This document shows positions 21,028-31,300 of a stretch of DNA of 64,000 nt, in pieces. Both the position numbers and the translations under genes were made by a program. Source of the stretch: Thiodiazotropha sp040506705. GTDB taxonomy: Bacteria > Pseudomonadota > Gammaproteobacteria > Chromatiales > Chromatiaceae. Location: positions 1 to 64,000 of the forward strand of contig JBEVWG010000051.1 in the NCBI GenBank assembly GCA_040506705.1, in the 5' to 3' direction. The notes beneath the pieces are model-generated. The model had not been told where the DNA came from, did not search any database, and saw nothing but the letters and a program-made list of their open reading frames with translations. Position 1 is the stretch's first letter, and every line of letters starts with the position of its first letter.

Positions 21028-22017
21028 TTACAACATCAGCAGTTTTTCGTGGTTCTTATAGATTTGGCTATCTTCAGAAAAGTAGGCCAGCATGGCTGTT
21101 GTGTAGCGATCGAAAGGATTATCTATTCGATTGATCTCTATTCGTTGCGCATGATTTAAGTCGTAGGTGTTGTAGCGGATTGTGAAGGGGACGGGATAAT
21201 CGCTGCCAAACAGAATTTTGTGATGAATCTCTGTTTGCCCGGATAGGTGGCGTAGTGCACGGGCTCGAAGTGGCGCCAGAATTGCTGAGATATCAGCATA
21301 GAGGTTAGGGTGAGTTTTCAACATCTCCAGCAGTTGGAAGTAGTCGCTGTCGAAATGGCGTGGATCCTTCGAGATGTTTCTCCATGGTTGAAGTTTGTGG
21401 TTTATTCGCCCCAGGCCCATATGCGCTGCGATTACCGTGACGCCAGTTGCCAGAGGCAGATCCAGCATGTTGATTCGTTCATAGCTTGCATGAGAGGTGA
21501 TGCTGTATTCACTTCCGATGTGGATGATGAGTGGTAGCTGATGTTGTTTCAGCTTTTCATAGTAGGGGATAAAATCTTCATCATTCAGGTCAACTCCCCA
21601 ATAGTTTTGTAAGAACTTGGCACCCTTGCAACCTCGTTCCACTTGTTCATCGATCAGTTCAAGGGCATTGGCTCGTCTTGGGTTGATGGAGAAGAAGGGA
21701 ATAAACTCATTTGGGTGTTTATGCACCACATCCAGTACGTCCTGGTTCATGGCGCAAACAGTTTTATTGCGTTCGATCTCTCTGCCTCGCTGATCAAAGC
21801 AGGCATCAACACCAAACAGGCAGGCTCTATCCACCATCTTCGATTCGCGGATCGAGGATGCCATGGCTTCCACATAAGTCTCATAGGGTCTGGCTCTTAA
21901 CTGCGTTGGATTCACTCCGAGCCCCTTGGCAAAAAAGCGTAAGGCGATCTTGTCATAGAGTCGGTCGAAACTGACGCTTGGATTGAGCAGATGGGTGTGG
22001 ATGTCTATAGTTTTCAT
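21028..22017 (-). CDS. Amidohydrolase family 2 metal-dependent hydrolase
   Basis: A TIM-barrel hydrolase of 329 residues with the metal-binding DIHTHLL near the N-terminus, IIHIGSEY mid-protein, VIAAHMGLG, and the late catalytic Asp in LFGSDYPVP. This is the pattern of amidohydrolase_2 enzymes (decarboxylases and lactonases). The substrate cannot be named. Its ATG overlaps the TGA of the large acyltransferase/ligase gene by one base, so it is translated from the same mRNA and may act on lipid-related or detoxification substrates, by inference. Confidence 0.87.
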   Translation of the reverse strand: MKTIDIHTHLLNPSVSFDRLYDKIALRFFAKGLGVNPTQLRARPYETYVEAMASSIRESKMVDRACLFGVDACFDQRGREIERNKTVCAMNQDVLDVVHKHPNEFIPFFSINPRRANALELIDEQVERGCKGAKFLQNYWGVDLNDEDFIPYYEKLKQHQLPLIIHIGSEYSITSHASYERINMLDLPLATGVTVIAAHMGLGRINHKLQPWRNISKDPRHFDSDYFQLLEMLKTHPNLYADISAILAPLRARALRHLSGQTEIHHKILFGSDYPVPFTIRYNTYDLNHAQRIEINRIDNPFDRYTTAMLAYFSEDSQIYKNHEKLLML

Positions 22018-25000
22018 CAGCCCATGGCCTCCAGTGCGATCGATTTGGCCTGAGTAAAGTCACTCTTGCCGCTTCCCAGTTTGGGTATTGTTTCTACAAA
22101 TAGTAGTGCAGCCGGTTTCATCAAGGGATTGAGTGATGAACTGTTGATCAGTTTTTTCAGCTCATCCAATACGATGTTGCCGCTAAATAGCAGTACCACC
22201 TTTTCTCCTTTCTTCTCATCGGGCAGGGCCGTGGCCAGTATCTCGGTATCTTCCGGGAGCAGGGCGCTGATTGATCCCTCAATCGCCCCCAGACTGATCA
22301 TCTCTCCACCAATTTTTGCAAAACGGGAGTAACGGTCGACTATGGTTAGGAATCCGTCTTTGTCCAGATGGCCTTTATCTCCCGTTTTATACCAACGTTT
22401 GTTGTCTCGCTCGAGGATTACCTCGGAGCTTTTATCGGGATCATTCAAATAGCCCAGCATAACTTGCGCGCCTCCAAACAGAATCAGACCATCTTCACCT
22501 GTAGGGAGTGGTTGCAGTGATGCCGGGTCGACGATACGGAAACTCCCTCCAGGCAGAGGCAGCCCCACCGTACCCGACTTGGAGCCCTGCTGTATCTGCC
22601 AGGTTCCGGGGGCGATGCGATCGGGAATGTTAACGCTGGCCACCGGGGTGGTTTCTGTGGCGCCATAGCCTTCATAGATCTCTTTATTGAATTTTAGCTT
22701 GAAGCTCTCTCTGACATCGGGGTTGAGCTTTTCCGCGCCTGCCACGACGATCCGCAGCGATTCAAGCATCAGCGGATGGATGCGTCGATTGCGTATAAAG
22801 AGCCTGAGGAAGGTTGAGGTGCCACAAAAGATAGTCGCCTTATAGCGGGCTATCGCTTTGGCGATGGTCAGGGCATCCGTTGGGTCTGGATGACAGATTG
22901 CTGGCATACCTTCGACCATGGGCATTAGACCTGTCACAGTCAAACCAAAGGCATGGAACAGTGGCAGGGAAGCCATTACCACATCCTCATGACGACTATC
23001 GAGCACATCAGAGACCTGTCTGATATTGGCCATGATGTTTCGATGACTCAGCATCACCCCTTTAGGCTCTCCTTCACTGCCACTGGAGAAGAGAATGGCC
23101 GCTGGTTGCTCAAGATCGATCCGTGATCCAAAGAGGCTAAACAGGATCGGGGCCGGCAGCAGCACAGACAGGGTCAGCAGTGACAGCTTTTCGAAGCTGC
23201 TGATCTTATCTTTGAGGTCTTCAAGATAGTAAACACTTACTTTTTCTAGAACCTCTGTAAGATCAATACCCTTCTGTTTAAGTTTTTTGATGAAACGGCG
23301 TGAGGTGTAGATGGTTTTCAATTCTGCCTTTTCGGTGGCTGAATTGAGGGCTTTCAGGTTTGCCGTGTAGTTCAGATTGACCAGGGTTTTTCCAGCCAGT
23401 AGCGCCGCCATATTGGCGATCGTGCCTGCACTGCTGGTTGGCAGTAACAGACCGATATTTTGCTCAGGGCTGTGTCTGCGAATCAAACGTGAAAAAGCAA
23501 TCACACTGGTGAGGGTTTTGTAGCCTGAGAGGTTCCCTGAACCCTGGGCGTCGGCCAGACTGAGCTGGCTGCCAAGCCGCTTTGCACTGCGCATCCATGC
23601 CTGAGGAATGGAGTCCAGCTGCTGAGTATGTTGTTCCCAGGCATCAATGGAGAGTTCCAGAACCTTCTGCTTTAGCTGATGGGCAGGTGTCTGCAAAGGC
23701 AGGGGGTTGCCGAAGGCTACAATGATATCGGATCTCAAGCGGTTGTTACGATTCTGTTGGAGTTTTTCGCTTGAGCGTGAGAATCGGCTGCCCCAGAGGC
23801 CTCGCAGATAGAATGGAAGGATCACTCCATCGACACCTTCGACACATTTTTCATAGCCTTTTTTGAATTCACCAAGTTGCCCGTTGCGACTGATGGAGCC
23901 TTCAGGAAAAAGACAGACCACTTCGCCGTCCTGAAGCAATTTATTAATACTGGCCAGGGCCTCTTTGCTGTGTCCTGATGCGATCGGAATGACCCCGAAC
24001 AGATCAAGGAACCACTTCAGATACCAGCGTTGATAGATCTCCCGCTGCATTACAAAGCGTACTGGTCTGGGGCTGGCTATTTGAATCATTGCCCAGTCAA
24101 GATAACTGATATGGTTGCCGAGCATCAGTACGCCACCCTGGGCGGGTAGATTTTTGAAGCCCAATATCTCGATCCGATGAGTGGTGGCGAAGGCCTTGGC
24201 AATGATAAACCGAACCAGGGATTGGGGTAGGTGATAGATTGTGTAGAGTGCACCTGACAGAGCTGTCAGAGTGAGTAGGTGGAATAGTCCCTGGCTATTT
24301 ATGCCTTGGATTGCAAAGAGTACGGTCAGTCCAAGGAAGCCGAGCATTACCAGGTTCTGCACCAGATTGTTCCCGGCAAGAATGGTACCCAGCTCACTCT
24401 CCTCCGCATGAAACTGAATCAGGGCGTTGAGCGGTACAATGAACATACCGCCTGCTGCTCCAAGCAAGAGAAAATCCAAAGCCAGCAATGAGGGGGATTG
24501 CAGCTGGGGTAACAGCAGCAGCGAGACCACAATGCCGAGTGCACCAAGGGGCACCAGGCCGGTTTCTATATGGTGGCGGGAGCTGCGTCCGGCAATCAGA
24601 GAGCCAATTATGATACCGATGCCGGAGCAGGCCATCAGACCCTGGATCACCAGAGTATTCTCCATGCCCATGGTCTCTTTTGCGAAGGCCGGAAAAGCAG
24701 CCAATACCACCTGGGAGATTCCCCAGAAGACCGATAGCCCGACGATTGAGAGCCAGATTGCGCGCTGTGAAAGCAGCTTGCTGAAATTACTGCGTAAATA
24801 GCGTCCTTTGGCGTAGTCGTCCCAGTCAAATTGTTTATCTGCTGCTACCGCTTGGGTGGGTTTAAGACGCAGTGTGAACCAGAATTCCAGTACGGCACTG
24901 ATAATCAGTATCCACCCGATTGGTGCTATGGCCTTTAGCAGGGTTGCTTCATCCTGGTAGGCAACGCCACTAAGGCGTGTTTCAAACAGCAGGGAAAAGA

Positions 25001-25469
25001 TAAATATGCCTGAGAGAATAGCCACAATAGTAGTCGCCTGTACGATCGCATTGCCGTGGGCGAGATGCTCGGTGCCAGTCAGCTCCTTGATGTATCCATA
25101 TTTGGCAGGGGAGTAGAAAGCACTCTGCATGGCCAATAGAAAGGTCAGGCCAAAGGAGATTTCAAACCAGCCCAGATAGTAGGTGAGGGTGATCAGCAGT
25201 GTCAGTCCTACTGCCAGAGCGGCACTGACCTGCATCACTTTGGGTTTCCTGAATTTATCAGCAAGAAAACCAGCGGGTGTGAACAGCAGTATAAAAGGCA
25301 GCAGGATCAATCCATTGACTATTGCGGTGAGGATAATCTGAGTCTGGCCCTCATAGATCTTGAATATCGCATTTTGGATCACGATTTTGTGCCCCAGATC
25401 GACAAAGGCGTTCAAGAAGATAATGGTGAGGAAAGGGATGAATCCGGTGGTTTTGATAATCTTTTCCAT
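22017..25469 (-). CDS. aas: LplT-Aas-type fusion: MFS, acyltransferase and AMP-dependent acyl ligase
   Basis: Three modules in one chain of 1150 residues. Residues 1-415 are an MFS transporter with about 12 helices, like lysophospholipid flippase LplT. Residues about 430-620 are a PlsC-type acyltransferase with GNHISYLDWA (H-x4-D) and FPEGSISRNG. Residues about 640-1140 are an AMP-forming ligase with LFSSGSEGEPKGV, YGATETTP and the late KTGDKG. Together these flip lysophospholipid inward, activate fatty acid and reacylate it. In E. coli LplT and Aas are separate; fused forms occur elsewhere. It is divergent from an XRE regulator across a perfect palindrome. Confidence 0.93.
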   Translation of the reverse strand: MEKIIKTTGFIPFLTIIFLNAFVDLGHKIVIQNAIFKIYEGQTQIILTAIVNGLILLPFILLFTPAGFLADKFRKPKVMQVSAALAVGLTLLITLTYYLGWFEISFGLTFLLAMQSAFYSPAKYGYIKELTGTEHLAHGNAIVQATTIVAILSGIFIFSLLFETRLSGVAYQDEATLLKAIAPIGWILIISAVLEFWFTLRLKPTQAVAADKQFDWDDYAKGRYLRSNFSKLLSQRAIWLSIVGLSVFWGISQVVLAAFPAFAKETMGMENTLVIQGLMACSGIGIIIGSLIAGRSSRHHIETGLVPLGALGIVVSLLLLPQLQSPSLLALDFLLLGAAGGMFIVPLNALIQFHAEESELGTILAGNNLVQNLVMLGFLGLTVLFAIQGINSQGLFHLLTLTALSGALYTIYHLPQSLVRFIIAKAFATTHRIEILGFKNLPAQGGVLMLGNHISYLDWAMIQIASPRPVRFVMQREIYQRWYLKWFLDLFGVIPIASGHSKEALASINKLLQDGEVVCLFPEGSISRNGQLGEFKKGYEKCVEGVDGVILPFYLRGLWGSRFSRSSEKLQQNRNNRLRSDIIVAFGNPLPLQTPAHQLKQKVLELSIDAWEQHTQQLDSIPQAWMRSAKRLGSQLSLADAQGSGNLSGYKTLTSVIAFSRLIRRHSPEQNIGLLLPTSSAGTIANMAALLAGKTLVNLNYTANLKALNSATEKAELKTIYTSRRFIKKLKQKGIDLTEVLEKVSVYYLEDLKDKISSFEKLSLLTLSVLLPAPILFSLFGSRIDLEQPAAILFSSGSEGEPKGVMLSHRNIMANIRQVSDVLDSRHEDVVMASLPLFHAFGLTVTGLMPMVEGMPAICHPDPTDALTIAKAIARYKATIFCGTSTFLRLFIRNRRIHPLMLESLRIVVAGAEKLNPDVRESFKLKFNKEIYEGYGATETTPVASVNIPDRIAPGTWQIQQGSKSGTVGLPLPGGSFRIVDPASLQPLPTGEDGLILFGGAQVMLGYLNDPDKSSEVILERDNKRWYKTGDKGHLDKDGFLTIVDRYSRFAKIGGEMISLGAIEGSISALLPEDTEILATALPDEKKGEKVVLLFSGNIVLDELKKLINSSSLNPLMKPAALLFVETIPKLGSGKSDFTQAKSIALEAMG

Positions 25470-25545
25470 GATATCTGGCCTGAGTTTATTCTAGATGCGG
25501 CTAGCTTAGATCAGCGTATCCTTACGTACTACGAAAAAAGTAGAA

Positions 25546-25587
25546 GTTGTATTACACTAACCTAATGGTATCAAAATTTAATACCAT
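25546..25587 (-). promoter_or_regulatory. Promoter and operator palindrome between aas and XRE gene
   Basis: ATGGTAT and ATACCAT (25565-25571 and 25581-25587) flank nine bases and form a perfect inverted repeat. On the minus strand TTGATA (25569-25574) and TACAAC (25546-25551) are spaced by 17 bases, a fair -35/-10 pair for the aas operon, with the -35 inside the palindrome. The adjacent XRE protein is the obvious candidate to bind it. Confidence 0.5.
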
Positions 25588-25605
25588 GATCTAAAATTCT
25601 ATTCC

Positions 25606-26355
25606 ATGGCACAAACATCTCAACTTATAGAAGCCCTGAAAAAGAGCCTTAAGGCTCATGGTCTGACTTATGCGGATACTGCTCGCCATCTGAATCTATC
25701 CGAGGCGAGTGTGAAACGTCTCTTCTCTCAGAAACGCATTACACTTCAGCGCCTGGATCAGATCTGTCAGTTGATGGAGATGGAGATTACGGACTTGACG
25801 AGGATGCTCAATGAGGAGGCTTCAGCGCAGATCTCAGCGCTTACCCTGGAGCAGGAGCGTGAGATTGTTGCCGACCTGGAGCTGCTGCTTGTCGCGGTAT
25901 GTGTGTTGAATCGCTGGACGCTGGAAGAGATTGTCGACTACTTCGAGTTGTCTGAGGTGGACTGCATCAGACAGCTGACTCGTCTGGACAGACTGAAGAT
26001 GATCGAGCTGCTGCCCAATAATCGTCTGAAGCTACTGGTCTCACCTCGTTTCAAATGGCTGGAAAATGGACCTATTCAGCAGTTTTTTCTTGAGAGGCTC
26101 CAATCAGATTTTTTTGGTTCCCGATTTAACCAATCACGAGAAGAGCTGATTGTGGTCAACGGTATGTTGGCATCAAGCTCGTTTGATGTTTTTCAGCGTA
26201 GGATGGCGCGCCTGGCCAAGGAGTTTGACGAGCTCTCCAGTAGTGATGCTTCTCTACCCTTGCGGGATCGGGAGGGTACAACGGTCGTGATGGCGATGCG
26301 TCCCTGGCGTTATGGGTTGTTCAACCAATTCAAAAAGCAGCACAAATTACGTTAA
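25606..26355 (+). CDS. XRE-type transcriptional regulator
   Basis: Residues about 5-65 form an XRE helix-turn-helix (TYADTARHLNLSEASVKRLFS, then ITLQRLDQICQLM). The remaining 180 residues are a mostly helical domain with a second winged-helix feel (WTLEEIVDYFELSEVDCIRQL) and probably sense a ligand or mediate dimers. The length of 249 is larger than simple repressors. It is divergent from the aas operon, with a palindrome in the shared promoter region, so autoregulation and control of membrane lipid repair are plausible inferences. Confidence 0.85.
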   Translation: MAQTSQLIEALKKSLKAHGLTYADTARHLNLSEASVKRLFSQKRITLQRLDQICQLMEMEITDLTRMLNEEASAQISALTLEQEREIVADLELLLVAVCVLNRWTLEEIVDYFELSEVDCIRQLTRLDRLKMIELLPNNRLKLLVSPRFKWLENGPIQQFFLERLQSDFFGSRFNQSREELIVVNGMLASSSFDVFQRRMARLAKEFDELSSSDASLPLRDREGTTVVMAMRPWRYGLFNQFKKQHKLR

Positions 26356-26360
26356 CTAAT

Positions 26361-26494
26361 CGTCAAAATAGACGAATTATAGCTGATAATTAAAATATCT
26401 CGCCAAATTTGACGTATTTGATATTAAATTTCTTGTAGTCGTAATAAATGACGATATTATTCTCTTTATGGATAGTAACTCGTAAATTATGACG
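26361..26494 (+). promoter_or_regulatory. Array of four operator palindromes with embedded promoter
   Basis: Four 14-bp near-palindromes of pattern CGTNA-N4-TGACG lie at 26361, 26401, 26440 and 26481, spaced 40, 39 and 41 bases start to start. The third fits exactly within the 16-base spacer of a -35 (TTGTAG, 26433-26438) and -10 (TATTAT, 26455-26460) promoter, and the fourth overlaps the first possible ATG of hipB. This is the architecture of an autorepressed toxin-antitoxin operon. Confidence 0.7.
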
Positions 26495-26842
26495 ATTATG
26501 AAAATTACAGACTTACTAAGTGATCAGGCGTTACTGAGCGAGATTGGACTCAGGTTTGCCCAGCTACGACTTGAGCAGGGTCTGACTCAGTCAGACTTGG
26601 CTGAACAGGCCGGTGTGGCGAAGCGCACTGTGGAGCGTATCGAGGCGGGGGCTTCGGCACAGATGTCGAATATGCTCAGGGTAATGCGTGTACTTGGCTT
26701 GCTGCAAGGGTTGGATCTATTGATTCCTGAGCCTGCAGAGCGACCGATGGACCTGTTACGGCGAAAAGGTAAGACCAGAAAGAGGGCCAGTTCAGGCAAA
26801 ACCAAGAAAACTGTTGAGGAGCCATGGAGCTGGGGAGAGTAG
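26489..26842 (+). CDS. hipB: HipB-like antitoxin / XRE regulator
   Basis: A helix-turn-helix protein of 117 residues (114 if translation starts at the ATG at 26498). The DNA-binding core spans about residues 20-75: RFAQLRLEQGLTQSDLAEQAG and AKRTVERIEAG. The C-terminus is a basic tail (LLRRKGKTRKRASSGKTKK), as in HipB-like antitoxins whose tails are flexible. Its stop codon abuts the ATG of the HipA-like gene with no gap. The upstream four-palindrome array is the likely binding target. Confidence 0.87.
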   Translation: MTIMKITDLLSDQALLSEIGLRFAQLRLEQGLTQSDLAEQAGVAKRTVERIEAGASAQMSNMLRVMRVLGLLQGLDLLIPEPAERPMDLLRRKGKTRKRASSGKTKKTVEEPWSWGE

Positions 26843-28147
26843 ATGGGGATTGTAGCGGAAGTGAGGATGTGGGGGAGAACCATAGGTGCTGTCTCTATCG
26901 GTGATGGTGAAGAGATAGCAAATTTTGAATATGACTCCGCCTTCGCTCAGAGTGGTATTGAGATATCTCCATTGCATATGCCCCTCTCTAACCGTATCTA
27001 TCGCTTTCCTCAACTATCCCGTCAGACTTTTCATGGGTTGCCTGGTCTGCTGGCAGACGTGCTGCCAGATCGATTTGGTAATGCTTTGATCGATGCCTGG
27101 TTGACGTTGCAGGGGCGCTCTGGCGACGATTTTAATGCAGTGGAGCGGCTCTGCTATACCGGAAGTCGGGGTATGGGGGCGTTGGAATTTGTGCCTGTCA
27201 TTGGCGTGGCAGATAAACAGTCGAGTCGTATCGAGATCGATAAGCTGGTTGATTTAGCCTCAAAGGTGCTTGTGAGTCGAGGTGACTTGCAGGTCAACTT
27301 CAATGCCTCGGATAAGTCACAGGTGTTACACGATATTCTGCAGGTGGGTACTTCAGCTGGTGGTGCCAGGGCAAAGGCGATCATTGCCTGGAACCCTCAA
27401 ACCAGTGAAGTCCGATCAGGGCAGGTCAAAGCGGCACAGGGTTTTGAATATTGGCTGCTTAAGTTCGATGGGGTAAGTGGCAATCGGGACAAAGAGCTGG
27501 CGGACCCCCAAGGTTACGGTGCTGTCGAATATGCCTACTATCAGATGGCCAGAGATTGCGGTATCGAAATCAGCGAATCCCGGTTGTTGGAAGAAAATGG
27601 ACGCCGACACTTTATGACCAAACGATTTGATCGCTTGGATAGTGGTGAAAAAATGCATATGCAGTCTCTTGGTGCGTTAGCCCATTACGACTTCAATCTG
27701 GCTGGTGCCTACAGCTATGAGCAGTCGTTGCAGGTGATGCGGCAGCTGGGCCTGCCGATGGCATCCATTGAGCAGCAGTTCATGAGAATGGTGTTCAATG
27801 TGATTGCCAGAAACCAGGACGACCATGTGAAAAATATCGCCTTTCTGATGAACAAAAAAGGAGAGTGGTCGCTCTCGCCGGCCTATGATCTGACCTACAG
27901 TTATAACCCGGATGGTCTCTGGACCGGAGTTCATCAAATGAGTCTGAATGGAAAGCGGGATAGATTTTCACGAGATGATTTTAAGGCATGTGCTCAGTCT
28001 GTCTCTATGAAGCGCGGAGTTGCAGATGAGATATTGACCCGGGTAAGGGATGTGGTTAGCCGCTGGAAGGTCTATGCTGATGATGCCGGAGTGCCAAGCG
28101 GAATAGAGGAAAAAATCGCGCGCTCGATTCGTTTGGAGATTTTTTAA
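26843..28147 (+). CDS. hipA: HipA-family kinase (toxin of HipBA-type module)
   Basis: A protein of 434 residues, normal for HipA. The N-terminal subdomain contains LPGLLADVLPDRFGNAL and the Ser/Gly-rich loop VGTSAGGARAKA, where HipA kinases bind ATP and autophosphorylate. The catalytic centre follows as ARNQDDHVKN and LSPAYDLTYS. In E. coli HipA phosphorylates glutamyl-tRNA synthetase and promotes persistence; targets vary between family branches. All visible catalytic residues are intact, so it is probably active and neutralised by the adjacent antitoxin. Directly abuts the hipB-like gene. Confidence 0.92.
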   Translation: MGIVAEVRMWGRTIGAVSIGDGEEIANFEYDSAFAQSGIEISPLHMPLSNRIYRFPQLSRQTFHGLPGLLADVLPDRFGNALIDAWLTLQGRSGDDFNAVERLCYTGSRGMGALEFVPVIGVADKQSSRIEIDKLVDLASKVLVSRGDLQVNFNASDKSQVLHDILQVGTSAGGARAKAIIAWNPQTSEVRSGQVKAAQGFEYWLLKFDGVSGNRDKELADPQGYGAVEYAYYQMARDCGIEISESRLLEENGRRHFMTKRFDRLDSGEKMHMQSLGALAHYDFNLAGAYSYEQSLQVMRQLGLPMASIEQQFMRMVFNVIARNQDDHVKNIAFLMNKKGEWSLSPAYDLTYSYNPDGLWTGVHQMSLNGKRDRFSRDDFKACAQSVSMKRGVADEILTRVRDVVSRWKVYADDAGVPSGIEEKIARSIRLEIF

Positions 28148-28316
28148 GCTGTTTGAGCAGGCAACCTTTATGTCTGAATTTGATCAGAAAAGTCGATTTT
28201 CTTCAGACTCCACAGTCGATTGCTCGTTACTCTGTTCAGCACCAAGAGATTGGCTGTTCCGTCGATAATAGATTCCCAGGTTAAAGGCTACTCAATAACA
28301 GCCGATAATTGATTCC

Positions 28317-31300
28317 ATGCGCACACTCTTGCGACATTTAACCCCTTTGGGAGATTTGCTGATTACAGGCCTTGTGCTTGTTCTATTGGTCTATTGCGCC
28401 CCAACTCTCAGTAGTGAAACCAGGATAAATAGCAATCTGGCCAGAGAAACGGTGGTTCTGCAGTTGAAATGGAAGCATCAATTTCAATTTGCCGGCTATT
28501 ACGCGGCCAGGGAAAAGGGCTTCTATGAAGAGATCGGGCTTGATGTGGAGATACGAGAGCATCAAGGGAGGTCGCCGATCAAAGAACTGCTTGAAGGGGA
28601 TGCGCAATATGCAGTAAGTGGTGCTAATGCCTTGATCCATCGTGCAAAAGGATATCCGGTGGTAGCGTTGGCTGCGATCTACCAACACAGTCCCTACGCC
28701 TTATTGGTAAGAGCCGATTCAGGTATTTACAAAGTAGCAGACTTGGCTGGCAGACGAGTGATGCTGGGAAGTGGTACTCAGGATGCTGCACTACATGCCA
28801 TGTTGAAGCGAGGCGGGCTGACCAAGGAAGATTATATAAGACTGCCCAGCAGTTTTGATGCGGCGTCACTGATCACCGGTGAGACAGATGCCTTCAATGC
28901 TTATGAAACCGACCAGGGTTATCTGTTAAATAAGGCAGGTGTTGTTCCCCGATATATCAAGCCAAAAGATTATGGTATCGATTTCTACGGTGATGTGCTG
29001 ATCACCAATGAGCAGCAAATATCAGAAAATCCTCGACAGGTCGAAGAGTTCCGCAAGGCAACCTTGAAAGGATGGGCCTACGCATTGACACACCGAGATG
29101 AGATGGTCGCTCTTATCTTTGAAAAATATAATAGTCAGGGTATGACACGTGAGCACCTGATCTATGAAGCGGAAGCATCAAAACAGTTGATACAGCCCCT
29201 ATTGGTTGAGATAGGCTATATGAATCCACAGCGGTGGAATCATATCCATTCGATCTTTATAGAGTTGGGAGTATTAGGTCCAAATAGCACAATTGAAGGC
29301 TTGATCTACAGCTCTACAGTTTCTGTGCCTGACTGGTTGAGCTGGTCGATAAAGCACTACATCACAATGCTGATCGGTTGCCTGGTGATATTAGGGCTGC
29401 TTCTTCTCATGGTGAATATTCGTCTGCGACGCTTGGTGCGAAGGCGTGCTGCTGAGCTTGCAGAAAAGGAGCGACTTTACAGAACAATCTTTGATGCCGC
29501 TCCCGAAGGTATGTGGTTTATTGATCATGAACGTAAGACTGTGGATGTCAATACGCGCTTACAAAATTTGCTGGGTTATAACAAAGAGGAGATGCTGGGC
29601 AAGACGCCAATGGATTTTGTCGATAATGATAACAGGCAGATTTTCATCGATCAGATCGGTAAGAGAAAAAAGGCTGAGCGGCGTAGTTATGAAATAGCGG
29701 TTCGTCATAAAGATGGGCATAACATTGCAACACATTTTAGTGCGGTCACGCTGAGACATTACGATAAGAGTATTGTAGGTTCAATCGCTTTTGTTGAAGA
29801 TATCACTGAGCGAAAACATCTCGAGGCGGAATTACGTACTGGGGAACAAAATTTACGTCGTCTGGTGAATTCTCAACCAGCCTGCGTAAGTACCATCGGA
29901 GCTGATGGTAATCTGCTCAGTATAAATCCAAAGGGACTGGAGATGCTCCAGGCTGACTCGATTGACCAGCTTTCTGGCAGCCTCATTTATGAGTTGATTG
30001 ATGAGCCTTATAAGAAAGCGTTCAAGCAGCTGAATATTTCTGTATTTAGTGGTCAGAGCAGTTCTTTGACATTCAGTCTCACAGCATTGAAGGGCAAGCA
30101 GGTTTGGCTCGAAACTCATGCTGTACCAATTATGGATGCAGATGGTCGGGTCATCGAGCATCTCGGACTGACTCATGATGTTACTGATCGTCTGAATATG
30201 GAGCAACAGGTCTATAGTGAAAGAGAGTTTTTACAGACAGTTATAGACAATATAAGCGATTCAGTGATGGTGATCGACACTGATTTTCAGATCCAGTTAA
30301 TGAATAGAAGTGTTAAGGAGTTGTTAAAAGGCTTTGCTGTCGAGGGTGAATTTCCCAGTTACTATTTTGATTTGCCCTATGTCTCCCATCCAACTACGAG
30401 TGATGAGATACAGGAGTGTCCGGTACGCAAGGTTTTGGAAAGTGGCAAACCTGCCAGTGCGATCCTGACCCGGCCTGTTTCTGTTGAAAATTCCAGGCTG
30501 GTGAGAGTTGAAGTCATTGCATCACCTCTTATGAACAGTGACGGCACACTACGTGGTGTTATCGAAGTCGCCAGAGATATTACTGAACACCTGGAACTAC
30601 TGGATGAGGTGAAGCAGCAGAAGGATGATCTACAGCATATAGCGCACCATGATTCACTCACTAATCTACCAAACCGGGCGCTATTTCTGATGCGTCTCAA
30701 GCAGGCTATCAGTAAAGCAAAGCGCACTGACATGCAGATGGCGGTACTGTTTGTCGATCTGGATCGTTTTAAAGAGATTAATGACAGCCTCGGGCATGCA
30801 GTCGGTGATATGGTGCTAAAGGAGGTTGCGAAACGATTCAAGAAGAGTGTGCGTGAGGAGGACACCTTGGCCCGTTTGGGTGGGGATGAGTTCACATTTA
30901 TCTCTGAGGGGCTGAAAAAACCCCAGAATGCTGCAAGTATGGCGCAAAAGATTATTGCTTCACTGGAGTTGCCCTTCGAAACGAATAACCATCAGTTCTT
31001 CCTTACAGCGAGTATCGGTATCAGTGTCTATCCACAGGATGGCAAAAGTGCTGATACATTACTGCGTAATGCTGATGCTGCAATGTATAAAGCCAAAGAC
31101 GAGGGTAAGAATACATTTCAATACTATACCGCTGATATGACTGAACAGGCTTTTGAAAGGATCTTTCTTGAATCAAGTCTACGGCGGGCATTGGCTGAGG
31201 ATCAGTTGGTGGTTTTCTATCAACCGCAATTCAATACAGCAAGTGGGCGACTTATCGGTGTTGAAGCGCTGGTTCGCTGGGTTCATCCGGATATGGGGAT

